Part shown: positions 8,451-16,834 of the stretch, piece by piece
Layout of the letters: each line of letters opens with the position of its first letter
Position numbering within the stretch: the first letter of the stretch is position 1
Assembly: GCA_023423655.1 (NCBI GenBank)
Contig: JAFAFE010000001.1
Location: 1-64,000 of the forward strand
Reading direction: 5' to 3'
DNA from: Pseudomonadota bacterium
GTDB lineage: Bacteria > Pseudomonadota > Alphaproteobacteria > Sphingomonadales > Sphingomonadaceae
DNA length: 64,000 bases
Position numbers and translations under genes: made by a program
Notes under the pieces: generated by a model
The model's database searches: none
What the model was told of the DNA's origin: nothing
Seen by the model: the letters and a program-made list of their open reading frames with translations, nothing else

Positions 8451-10445
8451 TCATTTCCCGCCGGAAAATGTATTTTTCAGAAACATATCGCTTTTGGCGA
8501 GCATTTCCTGACGCACCACATTGTCCTCCAGATAATGATCGAGGCCTTTATAGACGATAAGTTCGTTGCGCTTGCCAGCCTTGCCGAGCGCATCGGCCAT
8601 GGTGCGCGAAGCTGCGACCCCTACATTCACATCCATATCGCCGTGGAACATCAGCACCGGTGCCTTGAAATTTGCGGCGTGGCGGTTGGGCGAGCCTTCG
8701 GCAATATGCGGGCCGCTGCCGACAAATTGCTGGACCATCTTGAAGTCCGAATAATAGCGATGCTCTTCCTTGAGCGCGTCAAGGTCGGTGACCGGCGCGA
8801 CCGCGACTATCGCCTTGAACAGGTCAGGGTCCAGCACCGCCGACTGGAGCGCGGCATAGCCGCCATAGGACCAGCCGAACACAGCCAGCCTTTGCGGGTC
8901 GGCAATGCCTTGCGATACCAGCCAGCGCCCGCTGTCATTAATATCGCCAACCGCAACCTTCCACGATTTGAAGCCATTATTCTGATACCAGCTATCGCCA
9001 TAGCCCGACGAGCCGCGATAATTGGGTTGCAGCACCGCATAGCCACGATTGGCGAAAAATTGCGCGAGCCAGTCAAAGCCCCATTCGTCGCGCGCACTCG
9101 GCCCGCCATGCGGCATGATGATCGCGGGAAGGGCTTTGCCGTCCGCGCCTTTGCCATTGGAACCGGGCGGAAGCGTAAGATAGCCCGGCACCAGCGTGCC
9201 ATCGGCAACCTTGATCGACACCGGCTTCACTTCGGACAGCTTGACCCCGTCAAGCTCTGCACGGCTGGGGAAAAGCGGGCTCATCTGCCGCGTTGCGCGG
9301 TCGAGATAATAATATTGCCCCGGATCCACATCGGAGCCTGCCCACACGATCATTTTCTGTTCGTCTTCGCTAAGGCCAACCATATTGACCAGCCGTTCAC
9401 CGCCCAAGGCTTTGGCAAGGCTGGTGCGTAATTTCTCTATCGCAGGATCGAAATAAACCGCGTGCCGCTTGTCGGTCGCATAGGTGGCCCCGACAATCTT
9501 GCGCTGCCGTCCGAGCAGGATAAGCCCGTCAATATCGACATCGGACCGCTGCAACACGTCGCTTTTGGTAAGGCTGTCGTCCAGCACCACCTTGGCCACC
9601 ATATCGCGGCCGTCCTTCTTTTCGAAACCGAAAACGGTGTTGGTCGTTGGATCAATGGCGGACGGATAAAAGCCTTCATCGGTGCGGCGGTCATAATCTC
9701 CAAGCTTCTGCCAATCCTTATCGTTGGCTAGCCGGTACTGGAAGGTAACCTTCCCGGTATCATAGCCGCGCCCGTCCCTCTGGCGGTAGGCAATCACACG
9801 GATATTGCCCTTCCCGTCCGAAATATAGCGCACCACATTTTCGCGCGGATATTCGACGGTTTTGGATTTTAACGTCCGCGTATCAACATGATCGACGCCC
9901 AGCCCTTCGCGCCTGCTCACGATATTCGACCCCGTGGTGCCTTCGGGGACATAATAGCGCGACACCAGCGCCGCGCCATCATCGCCGGGCAACAGGTCGA
10001 TCAGGCTGCCGCCATGATAGGCAAAGCGTTCGGCATGAAAGCCTTGGCGCACACTCACCATTTTTTGTTCGGAGCCATCGGCATTGACCGCGATCATCCG
10101 CGTGACATTGACAGGCCCCTCCATATCCTTGGAGACCGCCATCACCTGACATAAAAGCCGGGTGTTGGACACCCAGTCACAATGGGCGATTCGCGCCGGT
10201 TTGCCATCGGCACTCAGCGCGACCTTATGCTGGCGATCCCCTTCCAGATTGACGGTCATCAGCACATTGCCCTGTCCCTTGGGCATAGGCGCAATCAAAC
10301 CGATATGTTTGCCGTCAGGAGACAGCGAAATATGCTGGATATTTTCGCGCGCACCAAAAGCGGCGGCGGCATCGAAATCTGCAGATTGTGCAAAAGCGTT
10401 GCTGCTGGCCGCCACCAGCAAGGCCAAGCCGACTCTATATTTCAC
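8451..10445 (-). CDS. Exported S9 family peptidase (prolyl oligopeptidase/DPP-type)
   Basis: The protein has a WD/beta-propeller N-terminal part and a C-terminal alpha/beta hydrolase. With the chosen start the catalytic triad is Ser526 in GWSYGG, Asp605 in HGDMDVNV, and His637 in GLDHY. I chose the GTG at 10445 (664 residues) because GGGGGAGG lies eight bases upstream and the protein then begins directly with a signal peptide ending SNAFAQ; a longer frame starts at 10493. It should act in the periplasm, cleaving dipeptides or acylated residues from short peptides. Confidence 0.88.
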   Translation of the reverse strand: MKYRVGLALLVAASSNAFAQSADFDAAAAFGARENIQHISLSPDGKHIGLIAPMPKGQGNVLMTVNLEGDRQHKVALSADGKPARIAHCDWVSNTRLLCQVMAVSKDMEGPVNVTRMIAVNADGSEQKMVSVRQGFHAERFAYHGGSLIDLLPGDDGAALVSRYYVPEGTTGSNIVSRREGLGVDHVDTRTLKSKTVEYPRENVVRYISDGKGNIRVIAYRQRDGRGYDTGKVTFQYRLANDKDWQKLGDYDRRTDEGFYPSAIDPTTNTVFGFEKKDGRDMVAKVVLDDSLTKSDVLQRSDVDIDGLILLGRQRKIVGATYATDKRHAVYFDPAIEKLRTSLAKALGGERLVNMVGLSEDEQKMIVWAGSDVDPGQYYYLDRATRQMSPLFPSRAELDGVKLSEVKPVSIKVADGTLVPGYLTLPPGSNGKGADGKALPAIIMPHGGPSARDEWGFDWLAQFFANRGYAVLQPNYRGSSGYGDSWYQNNGFKSWKVAVGDINDSGRWLVSQGIADPQRLAVFGWSYGGYAALQSAVLDPDLFKAIVAVAPVTDLDALKEEHRYYSDFKMVQQFVGSGPHIAEGSPNRHAANFKAPVLMFHGDMDVNVGVAASRTMADALGKAGKRNELIVYKGLDHYLEDNVVRQEMLAKSDMFLKNTFSGGK

Positions 10446-10550
10446 GCTTACGCCCTCCCCCTCAAACCCGTTTATATTTTTAACGGATGACAAGTTTGCG
10501 ACAAGCAGAATTACACTCGATTTGGCGCAATAATGTCAGGGTGGATAGTG

Positions 10551-11576
10551 TCAGGGAAGGAGCAGGCTCGCATCGCCATAGCTGTAAAAGCGGTAATCAT
10601 GCGCAATGGCATGGGCATAGGCCGCCTGCATCCGCTCGCGGCCCATAAGCGCGCTCACCAGCATGAACAGGGTCGAGCGCGGTAGGTGGAAATTGGTCAT
10701 GAGGCCGTCGATGAAACGGAAGCGGTAGCCGGGCGTAATGAAAATCGCGGTATCGCCCGCAAAAGGCACCATCTGCCCGTCATCGCCCGCCGCGCTTTCG
10801 AGCAAGCGCAGCGAGGTGGTGCCGACCGCAATCACCCGTCCCCCGCGCGCCTTGACCGCATTGAGCCGGTCGGCGGTTGCCGCATCGATCCTGCCCCATT
10901 CGCTGTGCATTTGGTGCGCGTCGGTATCATCGACCTTGACCGGCAGGAAAGTCCCCGCGCCAACATGGAGCGTCAGCGTTTCATGGGCTATGCCCGCTTG
11001 CGCCAGCGCGTCCATCAGGCCGGGGGTGAAATGGAGCGCTGCAGTGGGCGCTGCGACCGCGCCTTTTTCCCGCGCAAACATGGTCTGATAATCTTCGGCA
11101 TCGCGCGCATCGGTGGCGCGCTTGCCCGCAATATAAGGCGGGAGCGGCATAGTGCCTGCGCGTTCGAGCAATATCTCCACCGGCTCATCGCCGAGGAAAT
11201 GGAGCGTCATGCTGCCATCTTCGGCGCGCGGGCCGGCTCTGGCTTCGACGCCCGCGCCAAAGTCGATGATGTCGCCTTCGCGCACCCGCTTGGCGTTGCG
11301 CACAAAGGCTTGCCAGTCGCGCAGGCCCAGCCTTTTGTGGAGCGTCGCGCCGACCGAGGCATTGCCGCGCTTGCCTTCCAGTTGCGCCGGAATGACGCGC
11401 GTATCGTTGAACACGAGGCAGTCACCTGCTTTCAACAAAGCGGGGAGGTCGGTCACAATATGGTCGTGCATCCCCGCCGCATCGAGCGCGAGCAGCTTCG
11501 CACTGTCGCGCGGGGCCGCAGGACGCAGCGCGATATTGCCGGGCGGCAGGTCAAAATCGAACAGATCAACCCGCAT
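10551..11576 (-). CDS. queA: S-adenosylmethionine:tRNA ribosyltransferase-isomerase (queuosine synthesis)
   Basis: The 341-residue protein matches QueA throughout: an N-terminal VDLFDFDLP strand, FNDTRVIPA, LHVGAGTF, SEW, and the C-terminal TNFHLPRSTLFMLVSAL. QueA transfers and rearranges the ribose of SAM onto preQ1 at position 34 of tRNAs, giving epoxyqueuosine. The next enzyme, QueG, is also in this window at 53562. The gene is the last of a run of minus-strand genes after coaD and the cyclophilin, as in other sphingomonads. Confidence 0.96.
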   Translation of the reverse strand: MRVDLFDFDLPPGNIALRPAAPRDSAKLLALDAAGMHDHIVTDLPALLKAGDCLVFNDTRVIPAQLEGKRGNASVGATLHKRLGLRDWQAFVRNAKRVREGDIIDFGAGVEARAGPRAEDGSMTLHFLGDEPVEILLERAGTMPLPPYIAGKRATDARDAEDYQTMFAREKGAVAAPTAALHFTPGLMDALAQAGIAHETLTLHVGAGTFLPVKVDDTDAHQMHSEWGRIDAATADRLNAVKARGGRVIAVGTTSLRLLESAAGDDGQMVPFAGDTAIFITPGYRFRFIDGLMTNFHLPRSTLFMLVSALMGRERMQAAYAHAIAHDYRFYSYGDASLLLP

Positions 11577-11619
11577 CGGGTGCCGGTCTTTCTTTCAGGT
11601 TAAAGCGCGCGGTCGAGCC

Positions 11620-12336
11620 TTAATTGCCCGGCGTCGGTGTCGCGGGCGCGAGCGGCGCGTTGAGGTCGGTCGCAACCGGAGCCGGAAGCGGCGCTTCGCT
11701 CAGCACCGGCGGGACCGGCTTATTGTCGGCAAGGATCGAGGCCTGGACGATGCGCGACGGCACCACCGGCGGCTCGCCGCGACGGATCGCATCGACATAG
11801 TGCATCCCCGAAATCACGCGCCCGAACGCGGTATAGTTGCGGTCGAGGTTGAAGCGCGGCTGGAACACGATGAAGAACTGGCTGTTCGCGCTGTTCGGTT
11901 CGTTCGCGCGCGCCATCGAGACCGACCCGCGCACATGCGGGAAATTGTTGAACTCGGCCGGAAGGTCCGGGAGTTTCGACCCGCCCGTGCCATTGCCCAG
12001 CGGATCGCCGCCCTGCGCCATAAAGCCGTCAATCACGCGGTGGAACGCAAGACCGTTATAAAAGCCCGCGCGCGTCAATTCCTTGATGCGCTCGACATGT
12101 TTGGGTGCAATGTCGGGGCGGAGCTGGATAATCACGCGGCCCCCCGTCGAAAGGTCGAGCGCCCACTGGTTTTCCGGCACCGCAATCTCCGCAGGCGCAT
12201 TGACCGCCACCGGCGTGAAGGTCGATGTCGGCACGGTTTCGGGTGTGATTTCCTTGGGCTGTTTGCCAAACAGCGTCGTGCAGCCCGACAGCGCGATCAG
12301 AGCCGGAATGAGGATAAGCGTCTTGCGGTTCAGCAT
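11620..12336 (-). CDS. Cyclophilin-type peptidyl-prolyl isomerase lipoprotein
   Basis: A lipoprotein signal ending in LSGC (Cys19) is followed by a cyclophilin domain with FHRVIDGFMAQGGDP, FFIVF and the late AFGRVISG motif. It should catalyse proline cis-trans isomerisation in the periplasm, tethered to a membrane. The C-terminus is proline- and alanine-rich. I chose the ATG at 12336 because it begins the signal peptide directly; ATGs at 12351 and 12417 are possible. Two of the usual tryptophan/arginine active-site positions cannot be judged by eye. It sits between coaD and queA. Confidence 0.88.
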   Translation of the reverse strand: MLNRKTLILIPALIALSGCTTLFGKQPKEITPETVPTSTFTPVAVNAPAEIAVPENQWALDLSTGGRVIIQLRPDIAPKHVERIKELTRAGFYNGLAFHRVIDGFMAQGGDPLGNGTGGSKLPDLPAEFNNFPHVRGSVSMARANEPNSANSQFFIVFQPRFNLDRNYTAFGRVISGMHYVDAIRRGEPPVVPSRIVQASILADNKPVPPVLSEAPLPAPVATDLNAPLAPATPTPGN

Positions 12337-12468
12337 TATGTTCGGGTCCATTATTATGTCAGGCTGGCAGAGCGGTATTTGCCTTGGGAACAAGGCCGCG
12401 CCACCTTTTGCGGCCATGCGATTAACCGAGGATGAGCGCGCTGTCCATCATCCTGTCGTTCCGGCGCT

Positions 12469-12981
12469 TTATCCGCGATCACCCTTAAGGCCGATTTCGG
12501 CGACGCGCGCTTCGACTTCGGCGCAGACGGTCGGGGTGACGAATTTGTGGATCGGACCGCCATAGCTTGCAATTTCCTTGACCAAGCGCGACGCAATCGG
12601 TTGCAAGGACACGTCCGCCATCAGGAAAATGGTTTCGACGCCTGCATTAATCTGCTGGTTCATCCCCGCCATCTGATATTCATATTCAAAGTCGGCGACC
12701 GCCCGCAGCCCCCGCACAATCACGCTCGCCCCCTGCCGCGTCGCAAACTCCATGAGGAGCGCGTTAAAGCCGACCACCTCGATATTGTCGCCAAGCCCGA
12801 CCACTTCGCGCCGGACCATCGCCATGCGCTCGTCATCGCTGAACATCGGGGATTTGGACGGGTTGGTCGTGACCCCGACGATAAGCCGGTCCACCAGTTT
12901 CGCGCCGCGCCGGATAATATCGACATGGCCCAAGGTGATGGGATCAAATGTCCCGGGATATACGCCGATCCGCTCCGCCAT
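12469..12981 (-). CDS. coaD: Phosphopantetheine adenylyltransferase
   Basis: The 170-residue protein is full length for CoaD. It has the nucleotidyltransferase signature TFDPITLGHVDII with His18, the ASVIVRGLRAVADFEYE segment, and a C-terminal VKEIASYGGPIHKFV. CoaD adenylates 4'-phosphopantetheine to dephospho-CoA, the penultimate step of coenzyme A synthesis. PanC, of the same pathway, lies at 37953. It follows ispA by one base or so and precedes the cyclophilin gene. Confidence 0.97.
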   Translation of the reverse strand: MAERIGVYPGTFDPITLGHVDIIRRGAKLVDRLIVGVTTNPSKSPMFSDDERMAMVRREVVGLGDNIEVVGFNALLMEFATRQGASVIVRGLRAVADFEYEYQMAGMNQQINAGVETIFLMADVSLQPIASRLVKEIASYGGPIHKFVTPTVCAEVEARVAEIGLKGDRG

Positions 12982-12982
12982 C

Positions 12983-13921
12983 TTACCGGTCCCTCTCCAC
13001 TATATAATAAGCAATTGCCCGCAAAAGATCCGCCTCGCGGCCATAGGCGTTGAGGTGGCCCACCGCTTGTTCGACCAGCAAGGCCGCCTGTTCGCGCGCA
13101 CGCTCCAGCCCCATCAGCGAGACAAAGGTCGCCTTGCCCGCCGCATCATCCTTGCCGACAGCCTTGCCGGTGGCAACTGCATCACCTTCAACGTCCAATA
13201 TGTCGTCGGCAATCTGGAAAGCGAGGCCGATGTCGCGCGCATAACCGCGCAAGGGCCCGCGCCCTTCCGGCGGCACCCGGCCCAGTATCGCGCCTGCTTC
13301 GAGACAGAAACCGATAAGCGCGCCGGTCTTTAACTGCTGGAGCCGCGTGATGGTCGGCAAGTCGAACGGCTGCGCGCTGCTTTCGGCAGCCAAGTCCATC
13401 GCCTGCCCCCCGACCATGCCGCTGATGCCCGCAGCACGGGCGAGCGCCAGCACCAGCTCGGCGCGCACAAACGGGTCGCCATCGGTCGCCTCGTCGCCCA
13501 AAATTTCGAACGCCAGCGCCTGAAGCCCGTCCCCGGCCAGCACCGCAGCCGCTTCGTCATAGGCCTTATGCACGGTGGGTTTTCCGCGCCGCATATCATC
13601 ATCGTCCATGCAGGGGAGGTCATCATGGACAAGCGAGTAGACATGGACCGCCTCGACCGCCGCGCCGACGCGCAAGGCCGCTTCCTGATCCACGTGGAAC
13701 AAGGCCGCGCTTGCCTGCACCAGCAAGGGCCGCAGCCGCTTGCCCCCATCCATCGCGGCATGGCGCATCGCTTTATAGAGCGTGTCGCGCGGGTCGCCGG
13801 GGAGCGCGAGCAGCCGGTCGAACAAAGCATCAATCGCGCTCGCCACCGCCCCCAGAGCGGGGCTTAACAATGCGCGCGGATCCTGTGCATTAGGCGCCTG
13901 TTCGTCGTCATTGGCGGGCAA
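12983..13921 (-). CDS. ispA: Farnesyl diphosphate synthase (polyprenyl synthetase)
   Basis: The protein has the two aspartate-rich motifs of trans-prenyltransferases: the first in HDDLPCMDDDDMRRGKP and the second in FQIADDILDVEGD. GGKRLRPLL and TGALIGF also match IspA. It condenses IPP with DMAPP and GPP to make farnesyl diphosphate. No ATG lies near the expected start. I give the TTG at 13921 (312 residues), 13 bases after the xseB stop; another TTG at 13870 would give about 295 residues. The frame stays open upstream through xseB in another phase, so longer versions are artefacts. Confidence 0.9.
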   Translation of the reverse strand: MPANDDEQAPNAQDPRALLSPALGAVASAIDALFDRLLALPGDPRDTLYKAMRHAAMDGGKRLRPLLVQASAALFHVDQEAALRVGAAVEAVHVYSLVHDDLPCMDDDDMRRGKPTVHKAYDEAAAVLAGDGLQALAFEILGDEATDGDPFVRAELVLALARAAGISGMVGGQAMDLAAESSAQPFDLPTITRLQQLKTGALIGFCLEAGAILGRVPPEGRGPLRGYARDIGLAFQIADDILDVEGDAVATGKAVGKDDAAGKATFVSLMGLERAREQAALLVEQAVGHLNAYGREADLLRAIAYYIVERDR

Positions 13922-13934
13922 GGCGGCGCGGCTT

Positions 13935-14189
13935 TCAGTTGGCGTCGAACGGGACGCTGCCCGAAGGCTTCCCGCCCGCGTCGAGGCTAATCTTGTCAAT
14001 CCGCGCCTGCGCTGCATTGAGCCGCGCTTCGCAATGCGCGCGCAACGCATCGCCGCGCGCATAAAGATCGACCGATTCGTCAAGCGGCACATCGCCGCGC
14101 TCCAGCTTTCCGACAATCGCTTCCAGTTCGGCAAGCGCGGCTTCAAAGCTGAGGGTCGAAATATCGGCGGGAGAAGATGTATCAGTCAT
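13935..14189 (-). CDS. xseB: Exodeoxyribonuclease VII small subunit
   Basis: The 84-residue protein matches XseB: SFEAALAELEAIVGKLERG, then PLDESVDLYARGDALRAHCEARL. This is a short helical protein that binds the large subunit XseA to form exonuclease VII, which degrades single-stranded DNA. The ATG at 14189 gives the family length; a longer frame to 14495 is not conserved. It is directly followed by ispA, an arrangement common in proteobacteria (xseB-ispA). xseA is not in this window. Confidence 0.94.
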   Translation of the reverse strand: MTDTSSPADISTLSFEAALAELEAIVGKLERGDVPLDESVDLYARGDALRAHCEARLNAAQARIDKISLDAGGKPSGSVPFDAN

Positions 14190-14352
14190 AACAAGAGCAT
14201 TGGCGGCGCGGTCGCGGATGGTCAAGCCTATCGTGCAGAAGCAAGCCGGATCAAGGCCCGAAAAATGGTGACGCAAAGCAACGCCACAGGAAGGATGCGG
14301 GCGCGCTATCGCTTCTTTAACCTCAACGCTCCGCTCCCGCATTTTCGGGAGC

Positions 14353-15006
14353 CTATTTCCCCTTTTGGGGAACGGTGAAGCTGCCTGACACACGGCCATG
14401 GCCGCTCCCCGGGATGATCGTGCCGGTGGGGCCGCGCTGGGGGGCGGAGGTGCCGCCTTCGCCATCGACCGTGGCGCGGCCGGTGGTAAGGTCAATCATC
14501 AAACGGCCTCCGTTCAGCACATTGCTGCCCTGGGTAAGCTTCACATTGCCGAGCATCGTCACCAGCTTGCGGTTAAGGTCATAGACCGCGACATCGCCGC
14601 GCGCGGTCTGGTCGTCGCGCTTGACCGTCACGCCGCCGGTCGCGTCGATGCGGTTGACCTGGGTGCCGCCCGCTTGGGTATAGGCAATCGTCATCCGGTC
14701 GGCGTTAAGCTGCATCCCCGCTTGCACGACAATCACATTGCCCGCGATGATCACGCGGTCGGCGCGGTCCTGCACCTCGATCCGGTCGGCGGAAAAATTG
14801 ACCGGCGCGTTGACGTCATGATTGCCGAGCGCCTGCGCTGCTGCCGGTTCGGAGGGCTGGCCCGCCAGCACCGCCGCGAAGCCTAACCCCAGCCCCAAGG
14901 CGAGACGCCCCGCTAACCCCATCCGGGAAAAGGCCAATCCTGTCCGGGACAATATCAATCCCGTCCGGGACTGTGCTATGAATAGGGCCGGGCGCTTGTG
15001 CTTCAT
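14353..15006 (-). CDS. lptA: LPS transport periplasmic protein LptA
   Basis: The 217-residue protein has an N-terminal signal region and an OstA/LptA beta-jellyroll (about residues 65-190) with the repeated pattern FSADRIEVQDRADRVIIAGN, MQLNADRMTI and ARGDVAVYDL. LptA bridges LptC and LptD and carries LPS across the periplasm. It follows lptC by 22 bases. The first 30 residues contain a three-fold heptad (SRTGL, SRTGL, SRMGL) coded by 21-base DNA repeats. The true signal peptide may begin at Met29 (14922), giving a normal-looking hydrophobic core. Confidence 0.88.
   Translation of the reverse strand: MKHKRPALFIAQSRTGLILSRTGLAFSRMGLAGRLALGLGLGFAAVLAGQPSEPAAAQALGNHDVNAPVNFSADRIEVQDRADRVIIAGNVIVVQAGMQLNADRMTIAYTQAGGTQVNRIDATGGVTVKRDDQTARGDVAVYDLNRKLVTMLGNVKLTQGSNVLNGGRLMIDLTTGRATVDGEGGTSAPQRGPTGTIIPGSGHGRVSGSFTVPQKGK
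14921..14983 (-). repeat. 21-base in-frame tandem repeat in the lptA start region
   Basis: Three 21-base units lie at 14921-14941, 14942-14962 and 14963-14983. Each begins with (A/G)TCCGGGA on the plus strand. They code a seven-residue repeat at the extreme N-terminus of LptA. Being in frame, copy changes would only shorten or lengthen the leader. Confidence 0.85.
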
Positions 15007-15028
15007 GCGTCACTCAATTCTTAGTCGT

Positions 15029-15820
15029 TTAGCGCTTGAGCGCGCCCTGTTTGATCTGGAGCTTTGCGTTGCCTTCCAGCACGACGGTCCGGCTCTTATT
15101 GTCGGCATATAAACGGTTTGCGCTATAGCTGCCAATATTCAAAGTGCCTTGCACCCCGTCGGCCAGTTGCACCGTCTGTTTGTCGAGATCGGCGCTGAGG
15201 CCGCTCCCCGAAAATGTGCCCATCGGCATGGTGCCCGACACCGTGCCGCGCCCTTGCAGCGTCTGGCTGTTGAGATCGACCAGCGCATTGGCAAGGGTCA
15301 GCGAATAGCCCTTATCCGATGTGAACAGGATTTGCCCCGGAATATCGACGGTTTCGGCCTTCATATCATAAAGGCCTTGCGCCGCTGTCAGTGACGCCGC
15401 GCCATCGGTCAGCCAGATTTTTGCGGCCAGTTGCTGCATATCGACCACCGGATTGGCCGATGTTTGCTGCACCGCCGATCCGGCCTGAAGCGTGAAGGGT
15501 TGCCCCTTATTATCCTCGCCGCGATACATGGCGTCGGTGGCGCGCATCCGTTCCTTGGCGACCTCGACCTTGTCCTTGGCGAGCACAAAGCTGACCTCGT
15601 CATTATTGAACAAGGGGGCCAGCACCAGCACCGCGACCAGCGCGCCGACCGCAATCGGCAGGCCGAATTTGAAGAGACGCAGCATCGCATCATAACGGCC
15701 ACCGCTCGACGCGCGCTCCTGACGCTTGCTGCGCTCCTGCTCGGCTAAAGTCGAAACCGGGGCGGTTGAAGCCGTAGATGTCGAAGCCGAAGATGTCGAA
15801 GGCGGGGGTGTTGGGGACAT
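15029..15820 (-). CDS. lptC: LPS export ABC transporter component LptC
   Basis: The 263-residue protein has a Ser/Thr/Pro-rich cytoplasmic N-terminus, one membrane helix (about residues 54-70, LPIAVGALVAVLVLAPLF), and a periplasmic LptC/OstA-like beta region (about 100-255). LptC anchors to LptBFG and passes LPS to LptA. The order lptC-lptA with 22 bases between is standard. The serine/threonine-rich first 25 residues are low complexity. lptB is not seen after lptA; xseB follows instead. Confidence 0.9.
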   Translation of the reverse strand: MSPTPPPSTSSASTSTASTAPVSTLAEQERSKRQERASSGGRYDAMLRLFKFGLPIAVGALVAVLVLAPLFNNDEVSFVLAKDKVEVAKERMRATDAMYRGEDNKGQPFTLQAGSAVQQTSANPVVDMQQLAAKIWLTDGAASLTAAQGLYDMKAETVDIPGQILFTSDKGYSLTLANALVDLNSQTLQGRGTVSGTMPMGTFSGSGLSADLDKQTVQLADGVQGTLNIGSYSANRLYADNKSRTVVLEGNAKLQIKQGALKR

Positions 15821-15859
15821 AGCGCGCTTCTATAACAGCTTATCTGTATCGCGTCTGTA

Positions 15860-16477
15860 TCAGGCGTGCGCAAAAATATCGGTTTCGGGCCAGCCCGCCA
15901 GATCAAGCTTGGCGCGCATCGGCAGAAAAGCGAAACAGGCCTCGGCCATCTCCATCCGCCCTTCGCGCACGAGGCGGCGGTCCAGCTCTTCCTTCATACG
16001 GTGGAGGTAGCGCACATCGGATGCGGCATAATCTTTTTGCGCGTCGGACAGTTCCGGACCGCCCCAATCGCTCGATTGCTGCTGTTTGGAAATTTCCTGA
16101 CCCAAAAGCTCGCGCACCAATTCTTTAAGCCCGTGCCGGTCGGTATAGGTCCGCACCAGTCGCGAGGCGATTTTGGTGCAATAGACGGGCGCGGCGGTGA
16201 CGCCCAGATATTGCTCGATCGCCGCCAGATCGAATCGGGCGAAATGATAAAGTTTGAGTCGCGCCGGATCCGCGAGAATCGCTTTCAGATTGGGCGCATC
16301 ATATTGACTATCCGGTCCGAAACGCACCAGATGTTCATCGCCTTGCCCGTCCGAAATCTGGAGCAGGCACAAACGGTCGCGGTGTGAATTCAGCCCCATA
16401 GTTTCGGTATCAACGGCCACGGGTCCGTCGGCAAGCACGCCTTGGGGAAGATCCTCTTCGTGGAAATAAATGGCCAT
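15860..16477 (-). CDS. rnd: Ribonuclease D-type 3'-5' exonuclease
   Basis: The 205-residue protein is a DEDDy exonuclease: VAVDTETMGL holds the first Asp and Glu, HFARFDLAAI the second Asp, and YAASDVRYL the Tyr-x3-Asp motif. It lacks the HRDC domains of E. coli RNase D, as do the short alphaproteobacterial forms. It probably trims tRNA precursors or other RNA 3' ends. It heads the minus-strand lptC-lptA block, and its start at 16477 faces the cold-shock gene across a 357-base gap. Confidence 0.9.
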   Translation of the reverse strand: MAIYFHEEDLPQGVLADGPVAVDTETMGLNSHRDRLCLLQISDGQGDEHLVRFGPDSQYDAPNLKAILADPARLKLYHFARFDLAAIEQYLGVTAAPVYCTKIASRLVRTYTDRHGLKELVRELLGQEISKQQQSSDWGGPELSDAQKDYAASDVRYLHRMKEELDRRLVREGRMEMAEACFAFLPMRAKLDLAGWPETDIFAHA

Positions 16478-16834
16478 AACTATGCTGCAATCCCGGATAT
16501 CAAAGAAAAAACAAGGGCGCCGCTTTGCCGTGGAATGACGTCAAACGCAAGGGCAAGCACGGCTTATCGCGCGGCCTCTACGGTAACTAGATACCGCTTT
16601 AGACCGCTCTTTACATTTGTGTCGGTAAAGAAGAAGCCAATAGAAACGGCAATAAATAGTTTTCGATCCATCGTGTAACGCACAATTTTTGTTCGCCTTC
16701 GTTACATTTTCGGTTATGACGACTCGCCGACATGGGTTTTTTGGATCCCCCTGACGGTGGTTGTGCGTCCCGTTCGTCCTGGGGCTTTGGCCAGATTATA
16801 GTTTTAAGGACGAAGCGAAGGTGACGTTTAAGGC
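16478..16834. other. Divergent intergenic region between rnd and the cold-shock gene
   Basis: This gap holds the rnd promoter and the promoter and long 5' leader of the cold-shock gene. The part 16680-16740 is A/T-richer than its surroundings, with T runs at about 16685-16690 and 16735-16741. I see no convincing -10/-35 pair. A leader of roughly 100 bases would fit the cold-shock family, whose 5' UTRs act as RNA thermosensors. An ATG-less open stretch ends with a TAG at about 16587-16589; it is too short to call. Confidence 0.5.

Noticed and set aside
6943..8511. A 522-codon plus-strand frame
   Set aside because: It is antisense to the second DUF4139 gene and crosses its promoter region; the composition is that of a shadow frame.
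11152..12435. A 427-codon plus-strand frame
   Set aside because: It is antisense to queA and the cyclophilin gene; no recognisable domain.
13922..14146. N-terminal extension of ispA into xseB
   Set aside because: The extra 75 codons overlap xseB out of phase and are Arg/Ser-rich. FPP synthases start near the chosen position.
16496..16589. A short open stretch ending in a lysine/glycine-rich tail upstream of rnd
   Set aside because: It has no ATG, GTG or TTG in a sensible position and is under 35 codons; the likeness to a protein tail may be chance.
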